64,000 nucleotides of DNA from Zhengitettix transpicula (GCA_037074705.1 CM073590.1:212704746-212768745); one strand, 5' to 3'; shown: positions 1-10,345, counted from the stretch's first letter. Translations and numbers: made by a program. The notes: generated by a model not told the origin, from the letters alone.

Positions 1-1308
1 GCCTTACTTCCTGACTTGTGCTGTAGTTAGTTTTAATGGGAGAGGTTCCTCAATAAAACATATTCATGATAACCAACCTATGATTTTACGTAAAACCTTG
101 TGTTTTAAGTAAAAAAAAATTTTAACATTTATTTCTCACAGAGTACTTGGTATTGTTATTTATTCGTCAAATTGAGTATGTTATTATATTACGATTTATA
201 TTTGCAATAATTATGTGGTAAATGTCACATGAAACTAAATTACGACTGCAGGGTGTAATATTGGAGCGATGAAATAGATTGCATCAGCTGTTTAATGTTG
301 CACAAATATTTGCGTCGCTGCGTAATTTACGAGCTGAAATGATTCGTATCAAGGACTCCAATGAAAGACTCAAAGGTATAATGAATTATTCATAGATAAT
401 ATATTAATTATACTATTTGAATTTCCTCACAACCAATAACGTATATACTACTTATTTTTTTAAACTTTTTCAAATCTAAAATGTAATCTGTATTTGTAGT
501 AGTTGTTTACCCTGTATTTACTCAACAAAAACAAAGGACAATATACCCTGCGCATATGATACTCCAAATCCCATTTTCATTGAATGGCATCAATAATTTA
601 TGATACAATAGCAAATAATAACTAACAGCGAATATTACATTAAAGCATAAAATTTAGTTCCAGCAGTGAACGGAAAACTAAATGTGAGAATTTCAGAGGA
701 TCTAAACCATGAAATTAATGTTAAGTACACTAATAATGATAAAAACATTACACGAATTAAATATTCAGACTTCCTCATATACGTTGTCGTAATTTATTAT
801 TGTTTCATATAAGTACTAATGTTATTAATAAATTAGAAGTAACATGGAATTGAGGTTTAACAAGGAAAATCAGTATTGTAATATTCAGGATATGTTGAAT
901 AAATTAGATTCGTTAAATGTTAGGGACCAAATTTTTATGATGTGTTAATTTTTATTTATAGAATATAATAGCGGCAGCTGCCCGGGTGTTTAAATATTTT
1001 TATGAAAATAAAATTATATGTCCATAATCCAGTGGGAGGGAATTTATTGAGCATCTGAATCTAAGAAGTACTAAAAATTCTCTGTTTTATAGACTGTTAA
1101 TATTTGCCTGTAGTTGTAAAGAAGTCGAAAAGTTTAAATGTATCCAAAACATATAGTTAGAGATAAAAATAGTGATAGGTAAATAGTTTAAGTTTAACTG
1201 TCATATTAAATAAATAAAATTAATAAATGTACATAGTACGCTAGCTTTTAGATAACGGATTATATCTTTCGTAAAAGAATTCCGCGTATCTGCCATATCT
1301 TTACAATA
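1..1308. other. A+T-rich DNA without a recognised gene
   Basis: I see no long open frame, no RNA gene and no repeat shared with the rest of the window. The sequence is A+T-rich with short homopolymers, as expected of intergenic or intronic arthropod DNA. Confidence 0.6.
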
Positions 1309-1310
1309 TA

Positions 1311-1454
1311 CAATGAAACCTTTATTGAGTTAACAAACATTTACTTTAATTACAGAATGAAAGAGAAGTATTTATCACAGGTTATTATGGAAATTGTGAA
1401 CGAAAGCATCATTAATTAAAGTAAATGTCTTTTGACTCAATAAAGGTTTTATTG
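1311..1454. mobile_element. TA-flanked MITE with about 40-bp terminal inverted repeats
   Basis: The left arm starts CAATGAAACCTTTATTGAGT. The right arm, read on the opposite strand, starts CAATAAAACCTTTATTGAGT. The arms stay alignable for about 40 bp, through ACATTTACTTTAATTA. The unit is bounded by TA at 1309-1310 and 1455-1456, which is the Tc1/mariner-type target duplication. It has no coding capacity and about 60 bp between the arms. The CARTRAAACCT-like end recalls pogo/Tigger-type termini, but the superfamily beyond a TA target is inference. The short spacer and near-perfect arms would make a strong hairpin if transcribed. Confidence 0.8.
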
Positions 1455-1546
1455 TATAATTCTGTGAACCGAGTCTCTTTTTCGCAGTATACGTCTTTAT
1501 AATTAAAAATTAAATAACATACTATTCATTTTTTCGTAATAATATT

Positions 1547-1660
1547 GTGCAGTTTTGTCGCTCTAGGCTCTTGTGTTTTATCTTTTTCTTATTTGTCATA
1601 TTTATATCACCACTTGTTTTGATGTATTTGACAATTTTCTTCTTATTAAAAAAGATTCTG
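1547..1660 (+). repeat. Possible family D fragment
   Basis: The segment CGCTCTAGGCTCTTGTGTTT followed by ATATTTATA resembles the family D copy at 27411-27530, which has CGCTCTAGGCTCTAGTGTTT. The diagnostic CTGACGA core is missing here, so this is a degenerate fragment. The 72-residue frame across it has no recognisable domain. Confidence 0.35.
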
Positions 1661-2005
1661 TTCAGAATTTTTGAATTGAATACGAATGTATTTATACTAT
1701 TGGGTACTAATAGATGCTCATCTAAAAACGTTGATTTACAAATAAACTTTCCATTTCCTAACTGATATTTTTTAGTTACAAATGTTTTATTTTTATTCTT
1801 ATGTTTGATTTATTTGAAATATAGGACCAATTTCGTCCTCAACTGTGTTATATATTTAAAATTATCTTCATGATTACAAAAGAGGTCATAATAATCTAAA
1901 TAATTATCAATCGAGCTTATGTAATCAGATATCCTTATTATATTCACGCTGGAAAAAAATAATATAAGCTAAATTGGAATGAAACGACGTCGCGTCCTTG
2001 CTAGA

Positions 2006-2215
2006 TCTTCTCATGAGAGACACATTAAGAGTGAGTGTTTATTTTGTATTTATGCGTCTACGTCTTTTGTTTGCTTCACCCAAGGGGTTTATTGTTCCAT
2101 TACTGAAGACTTCATCTGTCTCTATCTCACTTGGCGGCGTGATCTTTCCGTCTTTAACGCGGTCCCAAGTGCAACCGTCTTCCAGTCTGGCGAACTTTGC
2201 GACTCTCAATTTTTA
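2006..2215 (-). pseudogene. Protein-like open frame, possible exon or coding remnant, not recognised
   Basis: On the minus strand a frame entered just after a stop near 2215 reads LRVAKFARLEDGCTWDRV, then KDGKITPPSEIETDEVFSNG, then TINPLGEANKRRR, ending in TAA near 2045. The same frame then stays open past that stop toward 2000. The composition is balanced and charged, unlike the I/F/Y/N-rich chance frames elsewhere in the window. I do not recognise a family, there is no convincing start codon, and I could not place splice sites with confidence. It could be a host terminal exon, a decayed gene or a transposon piece. Confidence 0.25.
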
Positions 2216-2565
2216 ATCTACACAGTTTGAGATTCCGCCGCTTTTACGAGGCCAAACTTTACAATTATACACTTTACTTCCAGATTATTCCGCATTAGCA
2301 AACGACATTATGAAAACAATAGATGCGCCGTTTAATTAAAAGCTTTAGTTAAATTATTTTATTAAAGGTTCTGGATGAAAAGATCTCGACCGTACTTGAA
2401 TGGAACTCAGTACTTTGGCTCATTACGCGGTGCTCTTACAAATAAGCATATCCTGGTCAACATTCGTCCAGGAGCGAACATTCTCAATCAGGACACACTT
2501 ACAATACACTAATTTACATTCTTCAAGACCTAATTTTAGGACTATAATTATTCCAGTCTATATAA

Positions 2566-2760
2566 CGGATGGAGAAAGCTCGCGTCTGGCAGGGGAGTCA
2601 GTTATCTCAGATGGTAAGAGTAACGCGACCTGTGCGAATGACTAGAGTTTAGATCCCGGTCCGGAACTTGATACTTTAAATCAGTCTCACACCCTTCACC
2701 CCTGAGCTTCGTTGGAAGAATTTCTTCCGTTGTTATTTTTTATGTTATCGTTACTGATAC
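2566..2760 (+). mobile_element. tRNA-headed SINE fragment
   Basis: The stretch TCAGATGGTAAGAGTAACGC resembles a tRNA A-box region. About 30 bases on, GTTTAGATCCCGGTCC matches the B-box and T-arm pattern (GGTTCGANTCC) with changes. A run with CACACCCTTCACCCC and a T-rich tail follows. The D-arm and T-arm do not close a complete cloverleaf, so this is a tRNA-derived SINE head and not a functional tRNA gene. The tail boundary is approximate. Confidence 0.5.
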
Positions 2761-3298
2761 GTATTATGCAGTAAAGTGTCAAATGATATAACATTACATC
2801 GGGTTACATTGAACCAAATTCTAAGATTCTTTACATAATTTATTTTAATACATTATTTTAATATATGGCGTTTCCAAGCATTAATGTTTTTAATTTGGCT
2901 TGTTTCGTTTTTAGATAAGAAATCTGCTCGTTTATTAAAAATATCTTTAATATTACAAGTCAACCATTTTGTTTAGAGAAGGCAAAATAAATGGTTTGCA
3001 ACGATTGGTTTGTCCTTATTTCAAAAATATTATATCTATTGCGCATGTCTACATTTAAAATGCCCATATATTTCGCTTTTTTAGTTCGTCCTCATCATTG
3101 ACTAGAAATTGTGAGACGATTTTAATACGCATTTATATACTCAGACATTTTTTTCGAGAGCATTTTACAATGTAATAAATTATATGAAGAGGAAAGAGAC
3201 TTTAAAGAATCACGAAAATGAAGAAGTTAACAGTGTTCGTTCATTAAAATTCTTATAAAATATTGAAATAACACCAAAATATTCGTTCCTTTCTGTCA
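2761..3298. other. A+T-rich DNA, nothing recognised
   Basis: No open frame, RNA gene or shared repeat is seen between the SINE fragment and the family A copy that begins at 3300. Confidence 0.55.
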
Positions 3299-3299
3299 G

Positions 3300-3800
3300 T
3301 TTTTTAGGGTAATAGGCTACATGAGGGTAATCCACACGGTGGCAACTCCTCTTTAATAGCATAGGAAGGGATTTGAAAGGGGGGATGCGGAAGGGTAGTG
3401 GAAGGTAGCCAAGGATTAACTAGGGCCCCCGGGCTATGGTTTAAGAATCCAACCCGGCAATTCGCCTTAAAGTGATGCAGTGAAAGCCCTAGAAAAACCT
3501 GTATCAGGTAGGTCGGGCATTTGGTACTTCTCCCACGCCCTTCCGATGGCGGGAGAGGGGATAGCTGTGGGGTCGTAGCTTTCGCCTCTCCGTGCCTTGA
3601 CCAGTTTAGGAAGCAGCTGGTCGACAATTACAATAGGATAAGCGGACGACTCTTACCATATGCCCAAGAGGTCTTCGACCCCGGAACATATACCTATCAA
3701 AACAGGCCGACGTGCCTCGGCCTGTGGGAACCTTAGTTCAAAAAACCAGAGAGATGTGAAGGCACCCCAAAGGTAGCCTCCGCCAGAGCTCTCTGGGAAG
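3300..3800 (-). mobile_element. Family A poly(A) retroposon, copy 1
   Basis: Read on the minus strand it carries the family landmarks in order: GAACTAAGGTTCC, a GGCCGANGNGCCTCGGCCTG-like motif, TATGTTCCGGGGTCG, CAGCTGCTTCCTAAACTGG, GGGCGTGGGAGAAGTACC, CGACCTACCTGATACAGG, GGGGCCCTAGTTAATCCTTG, CCTATGCTATTAAAG and GTAATCCACACG. It ends in ATTACCCT plus an A-run (the T-run at 3300-3305). It lacks most of the 30-bp repeats seen at the 5' end of the longest copies. It lies 52 bp from copy 2, head to head. The overlapping short open frames on both strands are family sequence and carry no known domain. Confidence 0.85.
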
Positions 3801-3852
3801 ATTCACAGTTGTTTAAGAATGTCTGAATTATACATAATACGTAAATTCAACT

Positions 3853-4184
3853 ACGAGTTGTTCTCTGTTCTCATTGTAACAGTCGACGAGCTGCCTCCTA
3901 AACTGGTCGAGAAGAAAATTCTGCGTCCCCACAGAAAAACCGCATGCTGTCATCGGAAGGGTGTGGGACAAGTGCCAAATTCTGGACCTACCTGATGCAT
4001 GTTTTCTAAGGTTTGTTCTGCTTCACTTTTAGGCAAATGCCGGGTATAATCCTTCAACTGTAGCCTCCGGGCCCTAGTTAACCCATGGTTACCTTCATCT
4101 ACAATTGTTCATTCCTCCTTTCAAATCCCTTCCTATGCTATTAAATGGGAGTTGCCATCACGTAGCCTGTTACTCTAAAAAAAA
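3853..4184 (+). mobile_element. Family A retroposon, copy 2 (5'-truncated)
   Basis: It begins mid-element at GAGTTGTTCTCTGTTCTC and continues through the lineage landmarks CTGCCTCCTAAACTGGTCGA, GGGTGTGGGACAAGTGCC and CTATTAAATGGGAGTTGCC. It ends TAGCCTGTTACTCT followed by eight A's. The missing 5' half with an intact 3' poly(A) end is what target-primed reverse transcription leaves. It is opposed to copy 1, giving arms of about 330 bp. Confidence 0.85.
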
Positions 4185-5243
4185 CTTTTGCCATTTAAGA
4201 TATTTAGGATAAATTTTAACGTTTTTAATTAAAATATATAACACCTTAAGAGGTCCCAAATATAAGGAAGAAACGCTGAGTTTTAGAATTCTAATTTTCA
4301 ATGCATTTCATTTATAAAATACCTTTAAATAATCCATTGTATTAATTTCTTCTTACTTCTTTTAGCCTTATTTAATTATTATACACTTTATGAAAGTCTG
4401 ATAAAAGTAACGATAAGCTTCTTAATTAGAACGATAAATATTAAGTGGAATGTTTATTAGTTCCGTGAACCAAGGTAAATCTGTGATATGAAGTGTCGTG
4501 AAATGAGTACCGTAACCACAGTCTGCCTCAAGATACATTTTATTCAGGAATTATTTGAAATTCCATTCGGTCATTACGTTTATTAGTTTTCGATTAAATT
4601 CGTTTTCATTCCATGATATAAGGTAATTCATATTTTGAATTTATAAATTAATATTTTCAGCTAGTTGAAGTTGCTTCAATACATTGCATGAAAATATATT
4701 TTGTTATCTCACGATTTGTTCCCCATAATGTGAATAAATCTTTACAATTCTACGTGACTACGGAAACGTTGTTCCCTTCTCCGTTATCTTGATTGACATG
4801 GCCGTAATGATGGGTCCGAGCTGTGAGAGGAATACTCTGTAATGGTACCACCGAATGTCGCCGAAATTATTCATGCGATTAGACTGACGTTTGCAGTTCT
4901 CGCGCAGAGAGCACAGGGAAGTTCCATTAGTTAAACAAATCTATGTCAAATAAAAAGCAGAAATAACGGAATTTAAAAAAATTATTATTAAAATGTTACT
5001 CATTTCGATCCCGCATTGAAATTTAATCACTGTTATTAATTAAAGTATCGAGGGATAAAATGACGTTCACTGCACCAGAAAATAATATTGAAGTTAATCA
5101 TGGTAAAGAAATATTATGTGAATAAAATAATATTGAACTACGAATTCCAAAAACAATTATCTTGGATGTATTTCCGAACATTTCCTGAAACATTGACGAA
5201 ACGTAAGAAAATGCTTGAAATTTGACGCTGATGTGGAAGGAAT
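4185..5243. other. A+T-rich DNA, nothing recognised
   Basis: No gene or shared repeat is evident. One short G+C-richer patch near 4770-4920 carries no recognisable motif. Confidence 0.5.
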
Positions 5244-5244
5244 A

Positions 5245-5530
5245 AAATGGATAGACGAAATAACAAATGAATAGGTTCTAAGAAATACGAATGAAAGGTG
5301 ATCCATATTCTTCGGAGGAAAGCGAACTGGGTCAGACTATGAAAGGGCAAAATGTAAATGAAAATTTGTATAGCACCTGGAATTGGGAAGGGTTCAAAAT
5401 TTTGACGACTTGAAGGACAAAAGAAACTGTAGGATTCTTCCAAGAGTAAAATTTAAGACATGATGAAATAGTAGACTGAATCTTCTGAACAAACCCTTGG
5501 GCATGTCGTAAGGCGAAATATGTTGTAATA
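5245..5530 (+). pseudogene. Degenerate LINE 3' ORF2 remnant
   Basis: On the plus strand a frame reads KWIDEITNE, stop, VLRNTNE. About 110 bp on, another frame reads FDDLKDKRNC. These match the order of the C-terminal tail of Jockey/CR1/L2-type LINE proteins, which have a W-x-D-x-(I/V)-x-NEEVL-RR-x-NEER stretch and then a (L)LDDLKE-KR stretch. Stops and frameshifts separate the blocks, so it is long dead. The 101-residue minus-strand frame over the same interval is its antisense shadow. The family assignment comes from pattern memory and is tentative. Confidence 0.45.
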
Positions 5531-5547
5531 ATAATTCTTAGAATAAA

Positions 5548-6144
5548 TCTTATATATAATAAAAAAGGATGTATATTTGTATGTATGTATGTATTTACGT
5601 TGTTCTTTATACAAATTTTATCGCGTGGACAGAATGCAACAAAAATTGGTATACGTATTCTGCCAATATCGAGAACCGGTACTGTGGGGGTGACAAACCC
5701 ATAGCATATATGTGGAAAGAATTATAATTAAAAACCATTATCATTAAATGCTAAATTACTGCGCGCCAAGAGTCAATGACGTCACGCAAGAGAAAGACGT
5801 TACTACGCAACGAACAAAGGAAATTCTCCTTTATCAGGAATGAAATAAAGCAGAAATATTTTCTTTAAATAAAAAGTATAATTTTATACAGTAGTACTCC
5901 ATCGAATGATAATAAAGAAGAATACGAATTACTTTACCATCCTTGCGAAAAATGTAAGTTAATTTTCACGCTGTATTAGTTGTGAGTCTAGCTAACAATT
6001 TCATCAATATAATATTTTGTAATGTATGAAGACTGAGTGACAATTATATCCTGAAATACTCAAGGAATATATTTAAGTAAACAATTAAATACTTTTTCGA
6101 GTTTATATAAATAAGTACACGAACAACGCCGGGCACCCAGCTAG
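5548..6144 (+). mobile_element. Helitron-like non-autonomous element B1, copy 1
   Basis: The unit starts TCTTATATATAATAAAA directly after an A and ends GCCGGGCACCCAGCTAG directly before a T. A 5' TC, a 3' CTRR preceded by a GGG/CCC dyad, and insertion between A and T are the Helitron signature. After the start comes a GTATGTATGTATG run, then TTTATACAAATTTTATCGCG, GAGAACCGGTACTGTGGG and a CRE-like TGACGTCA within a G+C-richer patch. The end near 6120 carries GAACAACGCCGGGC. It has no coding capacity. An inverted, longer copy lies at 12793-13544. The Helitron assignment is an inference from the termini. Confidence 0.65.
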
Positions 6145-6509
6145 TGAGTATATAAAATATACAGTTTAATTATTTTTGGATTATTCATCGTGGTACTTAA
6201 AAATCCGGGACCTTACTCTTTTTTGGTCATCGTTGTTGATACAATTAAAATACATTTTTCGGGATGTCCATTGCGTACTTATTTCCGGAAATAATAAAAT
6301 ACAATTATTTAGCATTTAGATATTTAGGTTCACTCCATACTTTTGTCAGTAAGGAAAATAGTTACAATTATATAATAATGACGTTAATATAGGCGCCATA
6401 AATTAGTTAACAAGTTTCAGGGAAAATATTCAGATTTTTCAGTAATTACTGAACCGTGGTTTTCAATAAACGCTGTTCTTGGACGCATTATAAGTTATAA
6501 ATAATTGTG
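6145..6509. other. A+T-rich DNA, nothing recognised
   Basis: No open frame or shared repeat is seen between B1 copy 1 and the G+C-richer block at about 6510. Confidence 0.5.
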
Positions 6510-6690
6510 ATTGGCGGCCCACGCGTAGAGAGCTCTCGCCAGCAAGATCTCACTGATCTCAATCCCCCAACCCAACTTTGGATCGCTAGCGCCTTGCTCA
6601 TTGATTTGTACCTTCCCCATTCCCAACTCAACACTAGGGTCCAAGAGGAATGTAGGCGTCAGTCATAACTCCACACTGCATTCAAATCTC
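6510..6690. other. G+C-richer block of unknown nature
   Basis: This stretch stands out from its surroundings, with motifs such as GGCGGCCCACGCGTAGAGAG and CCCCAACCCAACTTTGGATC. It has no long frame, tRNA-like box or similarity to other parts of the window that I can see. It may be an old repeat, an exon fragment or a regulatory island. Confidence 0.3.
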
Positions 6691-6760
6691 GCGGATGAAT
6701 TAATTATAATTAGGTTTTAGTATTCATATTAAATTTTTGTTCTTAAAATAACCATGGCGG

Positions 6761-7294
6761 TGTCAGCGAGGGCTATTCTCTCGCAGGAAATACCTGCGAG
6801 GGATGTTCTCTCGCAGGCAGAATCTTGTAGGAGAGGGATGCCTTTTCCTCTCCGTTTTTGAACTAAGGTTCCCACAAGCCGAGGCACGTCGGCCTGTTCT
6901 GAGAGGTGTATGTTCCGGGGTCACAGACCTTGGGCATATGGTAAGAGTTGTCCGCTATTCCCATTGGAATAGTCGGCCAGCTGCCTCGTAAACTGGTCGG
7001 GGCACGGAGAAGGGAATGCTGCGTCCCCACAAAAAACTCTTCTCCCGCTATCGGAAGGGCGTGGGACAAGTACCAAATGCCCGACCTACCCGATGCAGGT
7101 TTTTCTAGGGTTTTCCCTGCATTTCTTTAGGCGAATTCCGGGTAGGATCCTTAAAATATTGCCCGGGGGCCCTAGTTAACCCTTGGCTACCTCCCTGTAC
7201 CCTTCCACATCCCCCTTTCAAATCCCTTCCTATGCTATTAAAGGGGAGTTGCCCAACGTGGATTACCCTCATGTAGCCTGTTGCCCTAAAAAAA
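6761..7294 (+). mobile_element. Family A retroposon, copy 3 (near full length)
   Basis: It begins with about two 30-bp repeats, each holding CTGCGAGGG, a short AT-containing stretch and TTCTCTCGCAGG; a hairpin CTCGCAGG-AAATA-CCTGCGAG lies within them. The lineage order follows: GAACTAAGGTTCCC, TATGTTCCGGGGTCACAGAC, CAGCTGCCTCGTAAACTGG, GGGCGTGGGACAAGTACC, GGGGGCCCTAGTTAACCC, CTATTAAAGGGGAGTTGCC. It ends ATGTAGCCTGTTGCCCT plus an A-run. A 60-residue sense frame (6948-7130) and a 68-residue antisense frame (6863-7069) are both open, and the corresponding frames are open in copy 11. Neither has a recognised domain. Confidence 0.88.
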
Positions 7295-7919
7295 TTGTTT
7301 TTAAATAAATTTCTAAATATTTATTAAAATTATTTTTGTTGTCTTAAATGTTACATTTAAATTTTTTATATACTTTTGTTTGTGTACTACTATTAATAAA
7401 GGTATATTTTAGAATCCCTAAACGATAGTTGAACAAATGTAGCGGAAAATTCAATAATTTTTCACTTCTATGCCAAAATAGGCTAAAGTTAGGTAGAAAA
7501 AAGATTTTCCGCATCTGTACAGGGTCCACGTGATAATAATTAGAAACGCTTAGCTACTTCCCGATAGTTATTTGTATTCTATTATTATACGGAAGACGCG
7601 TCAATTTTTCAAAATCATAAAGCAAAACCCACAGTAAAAATCAAGTTAAACTTTCTGTTTGCAAGGTGAGATCCATTTAAATGAGAGATTAGTGGCGAAA
7701 TATTAAAAAATAATTTAGTATTTGTGCATGAGATACTACAAAAAAAGGAAAACGGAAGCGTGAATAGGAAAGGAAATTAGGAAAGTAGAAGTTGTTGGGA
7801 TCCGGCACTAAGTTCACATAGATGTTTCGGATACCGTAACGGAGTTGTATCCTTCAGATACAAAGGAGAAGTACCGAAGAAGATTTATTAAGGTGAGATA
7901 CAGAAGATTACAGAGGAAA
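7295..7919. other. A+T-rich DNA, nothing recognised
   Basis: The 61-residue minus frame at 7344-7529 has low-complexity composition and no domain. I see no repeat shared with the rest of the window. Confidence 0.5.
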
Positions 7920-8745
7920 TCAGGAGTGACGATCCCCAGTCAGTGGCGAAGTACCAACTATATTGAAATGCCCGCGTGAAGCTTCTCTATCTCCTCCAAA
8001 GGCTCGACAACAGAATTGACCAATCAAGTTGTGTAATTTTAGTTCGATAAGTATGAAAGTGTTGAGACTGTAGCGTCACCTAAGTCGTCACCACCCTGGA
8101 CAAAGTCCAACCTTGGCTTCATCCCGTGGTGGATCAGCGAATTCCTGACTCACCAATCTATGATAAAAGGTGAACGGTTCTCATCCGACCCTTGAAACGT
8201 TTCCTTTGGCCAGCTCTAATAAATATGTAGATGCGGGTGGACTCTTCTGCGCGGCCATTGCGTTACTGTTTCTGTCGTTTATTTTATGATATTAGCGATC
8301 CACCATTTCATGCGGTGAGATGTATTTCAATTATTGCCAACAAAGCTGTTTGACTGATCACATTCGATTTGTCTCCCGCTTTGTGTATTGTGTGCACGAA
8401 GCCCAGGGATAGAGGAGGCAGGTTAGTGAGAATATCGTCGTCCTGGAACGCCTCAAGGGCCAGCCAGCACTTCCATTAGCATCCAAGAGCACAACCTCTC
8501 AAACACCCTGCAGGCTGTCTCGCCATTCGCTGCAGTCAGCACAAGGCGACCCACGACCTACCTTCCGAAGGGAAAATTCAGGCCGCCAACCAGCAGCATC
8601 GACAACCAGGACACGTTTCGGCTCATAAAATGAAGTTCCGATACGATTACTCGATTGTGTTACCGATCCGCTGAATTTCTGAACACAGTCTCTAGAAAAC
8701 GCCAACGGAGGTGAAGTTTACCTTTTTTCTTGGCGCTTCGGCACT
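7920..8745. other. Long G+C-richer block, unidentified
   Basis: About 800 bp with clearly more balanced base composition than the flanks and no copy elsewhere in the window. It holds TGGACAAAGTCCAACCTTGG, GGCCAGCTCTAATAAATATG and GGCCAGCCAGCACTTCC. The longest frame is 68 residues on the minus strand (8499-8705), with no family I recognise. An AATAAA hexamer occurs near 8218. It could be untranslated exon, a regulatory island, or a repeat whose other copies lie outside the window. Confidence 0.3.
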
Positions 8746-9398
8746 CCTTCGACCTAATTTCTCTCATTTTATGGATCCCTTATAGGAAATTTGGATTGTA
8801 CGTTAATCTTGAGAATACAAGGACTTCAGTTAATTAATATACCTCGCGCAAAACTTTTTAAACTCTAAATTACTTCTTTCAAAATTTCTAATTTTTAAAG
8901 AATGTTAAATATCCATCATTTTCAGATCTACTAATGAAATTTCTTACTTGATAAAAAAAAACAAGGACCTCCACTTGACGACTGAAGCAAACAATGTGTA
9001 GTTTACAAAGTCTCTTGGTCTAATAGAAATTCCTGCTACATCGGACGAACAAAACGATCGCTTAGTACCCGTTTCAAATAACATATGTCCAATATTAAAA
9101 TTCTCATTGATACACAATCTGCAGTCTCCAAATCCATCAAGGCATTTATTTTATTGTCCAAATGCTACGATTTTAAATGTCGATACCACGTACTATTCAA
9201 GAAATACATCAGAAATGCTTCAAATTAAATCAAAAATAACTGAAATTTAAGTTTAGACTGATGCTATAAAACTCTACCATTGCTGCGATCCTCCATTCGT
9301 AAGCTAACCCCTCTTTTAATTTTCATTATTGCGAGTATCCAGTGTGTAAGATTTTTCTTAATTAATAATGTTGAAGTAATATCTGAAATTTATAATAT
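8746..9398. other. A+T-rich DNA, nothing recognised
   Basis: No open frame or shared repeat is apparent. Confidence 0.5.
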
Positions 9399-9731
9399 TA
9401 TCAAAAAATAAATAAACGGCCTTACGTAAGAAAAATTAAATATACCGACGTTTTTGTCCTTGTTTTAAAACTTTTCTAGGTTTACTAATTTCATGCATAA
9501 ATCAAAGTAATCACTGTATGATTTATATGTTATTATTAAACAAAATGAAAAATGCATTGTAAATTCACATTAGGATTTATATAATAGAATAAAATATAAA
9601 AATCATTGTATGATTTATATATGAAATTACTTAACCTGAAGAGGTCCTCTAAAAGAACAAAACGTCGGCATATTTTATTTTTCGTTAATAAACAATTTTT
9701 TCACTCGAGGCCGTTTATTTATTTCTTGATA
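9399..9731. mobile_element. Foldback/MITE-like element with about 24-bp inverted termini
   Basis: The left end TATCAAAAAATAAATAAACG(GCC) is mirrored at the right end by GGCCGTTTATTTATTTCTTG(ATA). Inner arms are also inverted: GAAAAATTAAATATACCGAC on the left against GTCGGCATATTTTATTTTTC on the right. The interior carries ACCTGAAGAGGTCCTC and AAAACGTCGG, a core reminiscent of the family D core. Non-coding. I could not define a target duplication. It may be a MITE, or two opposed copies of a short retroelement end. Confidence 0.6.
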
Positions 9732-10079
9732 GTTTTAGTTAATTAAATTACTACTTTGTTTGTATACAAACAGTAAAAGCGTAATTCTTATTTTGCATCC
9801 TTAAGTAATTCAGAATTAAAAATTGAGAAAATTTTATCACCGCAAAATATCCCGCAAAGAACTTAATAATAAAAATAATTTTTCAGTGAATTATTCTCGG
9901 CATTAAAAATTTTTCTCCTTCTTAACGAATTCAAGATTCATTACCAAATGAATGTAACTAGATGTAAGCTATTTGAAATAGTAAAATATAATTATTGTAT
10001 AGTATTGTATTATCTCAGGGAAGGAATTTAATTATTTATTATATCAAACCATTTTTAATATCGCACAAGGAACGCATTG

Positions 10080-10345
10080 ATCGCATTTTCAGACCGACCC
10101 GCGTGTTTTCCGCTGTCAATCAACTTCATAACGAAACAGGTAAATGTTTGTCGAAAATTTCCCAGCAGGATTTTGAGGCATGCGGAATAGCTTGGCAGCT
10201 AATTCTGTTGTAAAATACAAACGCTCCCTCATGATCTAAGATATGGGTCGAACGGGGGGTGTAGCGTAGCAGTAAATATTGCGCAAAGCGAGAAGGTATA
10301 TTAGAAGTCACAGTATCAAGAATCAATATAGGAGAAGAGCTATAG
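10080..10345. other. Mixed-composition unique-looking block
   Basis: A somewhat G+C-richer stretch with a donor-like AACAG/GTAAATG near 10138 and an antisense 66-residue frame. No protein family is recognised, and no matching acceptor or second exon could be found, so I do not call a gene. Confidence 0.2.

Noticed and set aside
5138..5443. 101-residue minus-strand frame as a membrane protein
   Set aside because: Antisense to a LINE remnant; its hydrophobic look comes from A+T-rich antisense sequence.
10080..10140. Host exon ending at AACAG/GTAAATG
   Set aside because: Only one splice-like site is seen. No acceptor, partner exon or recognisable protein supports it.
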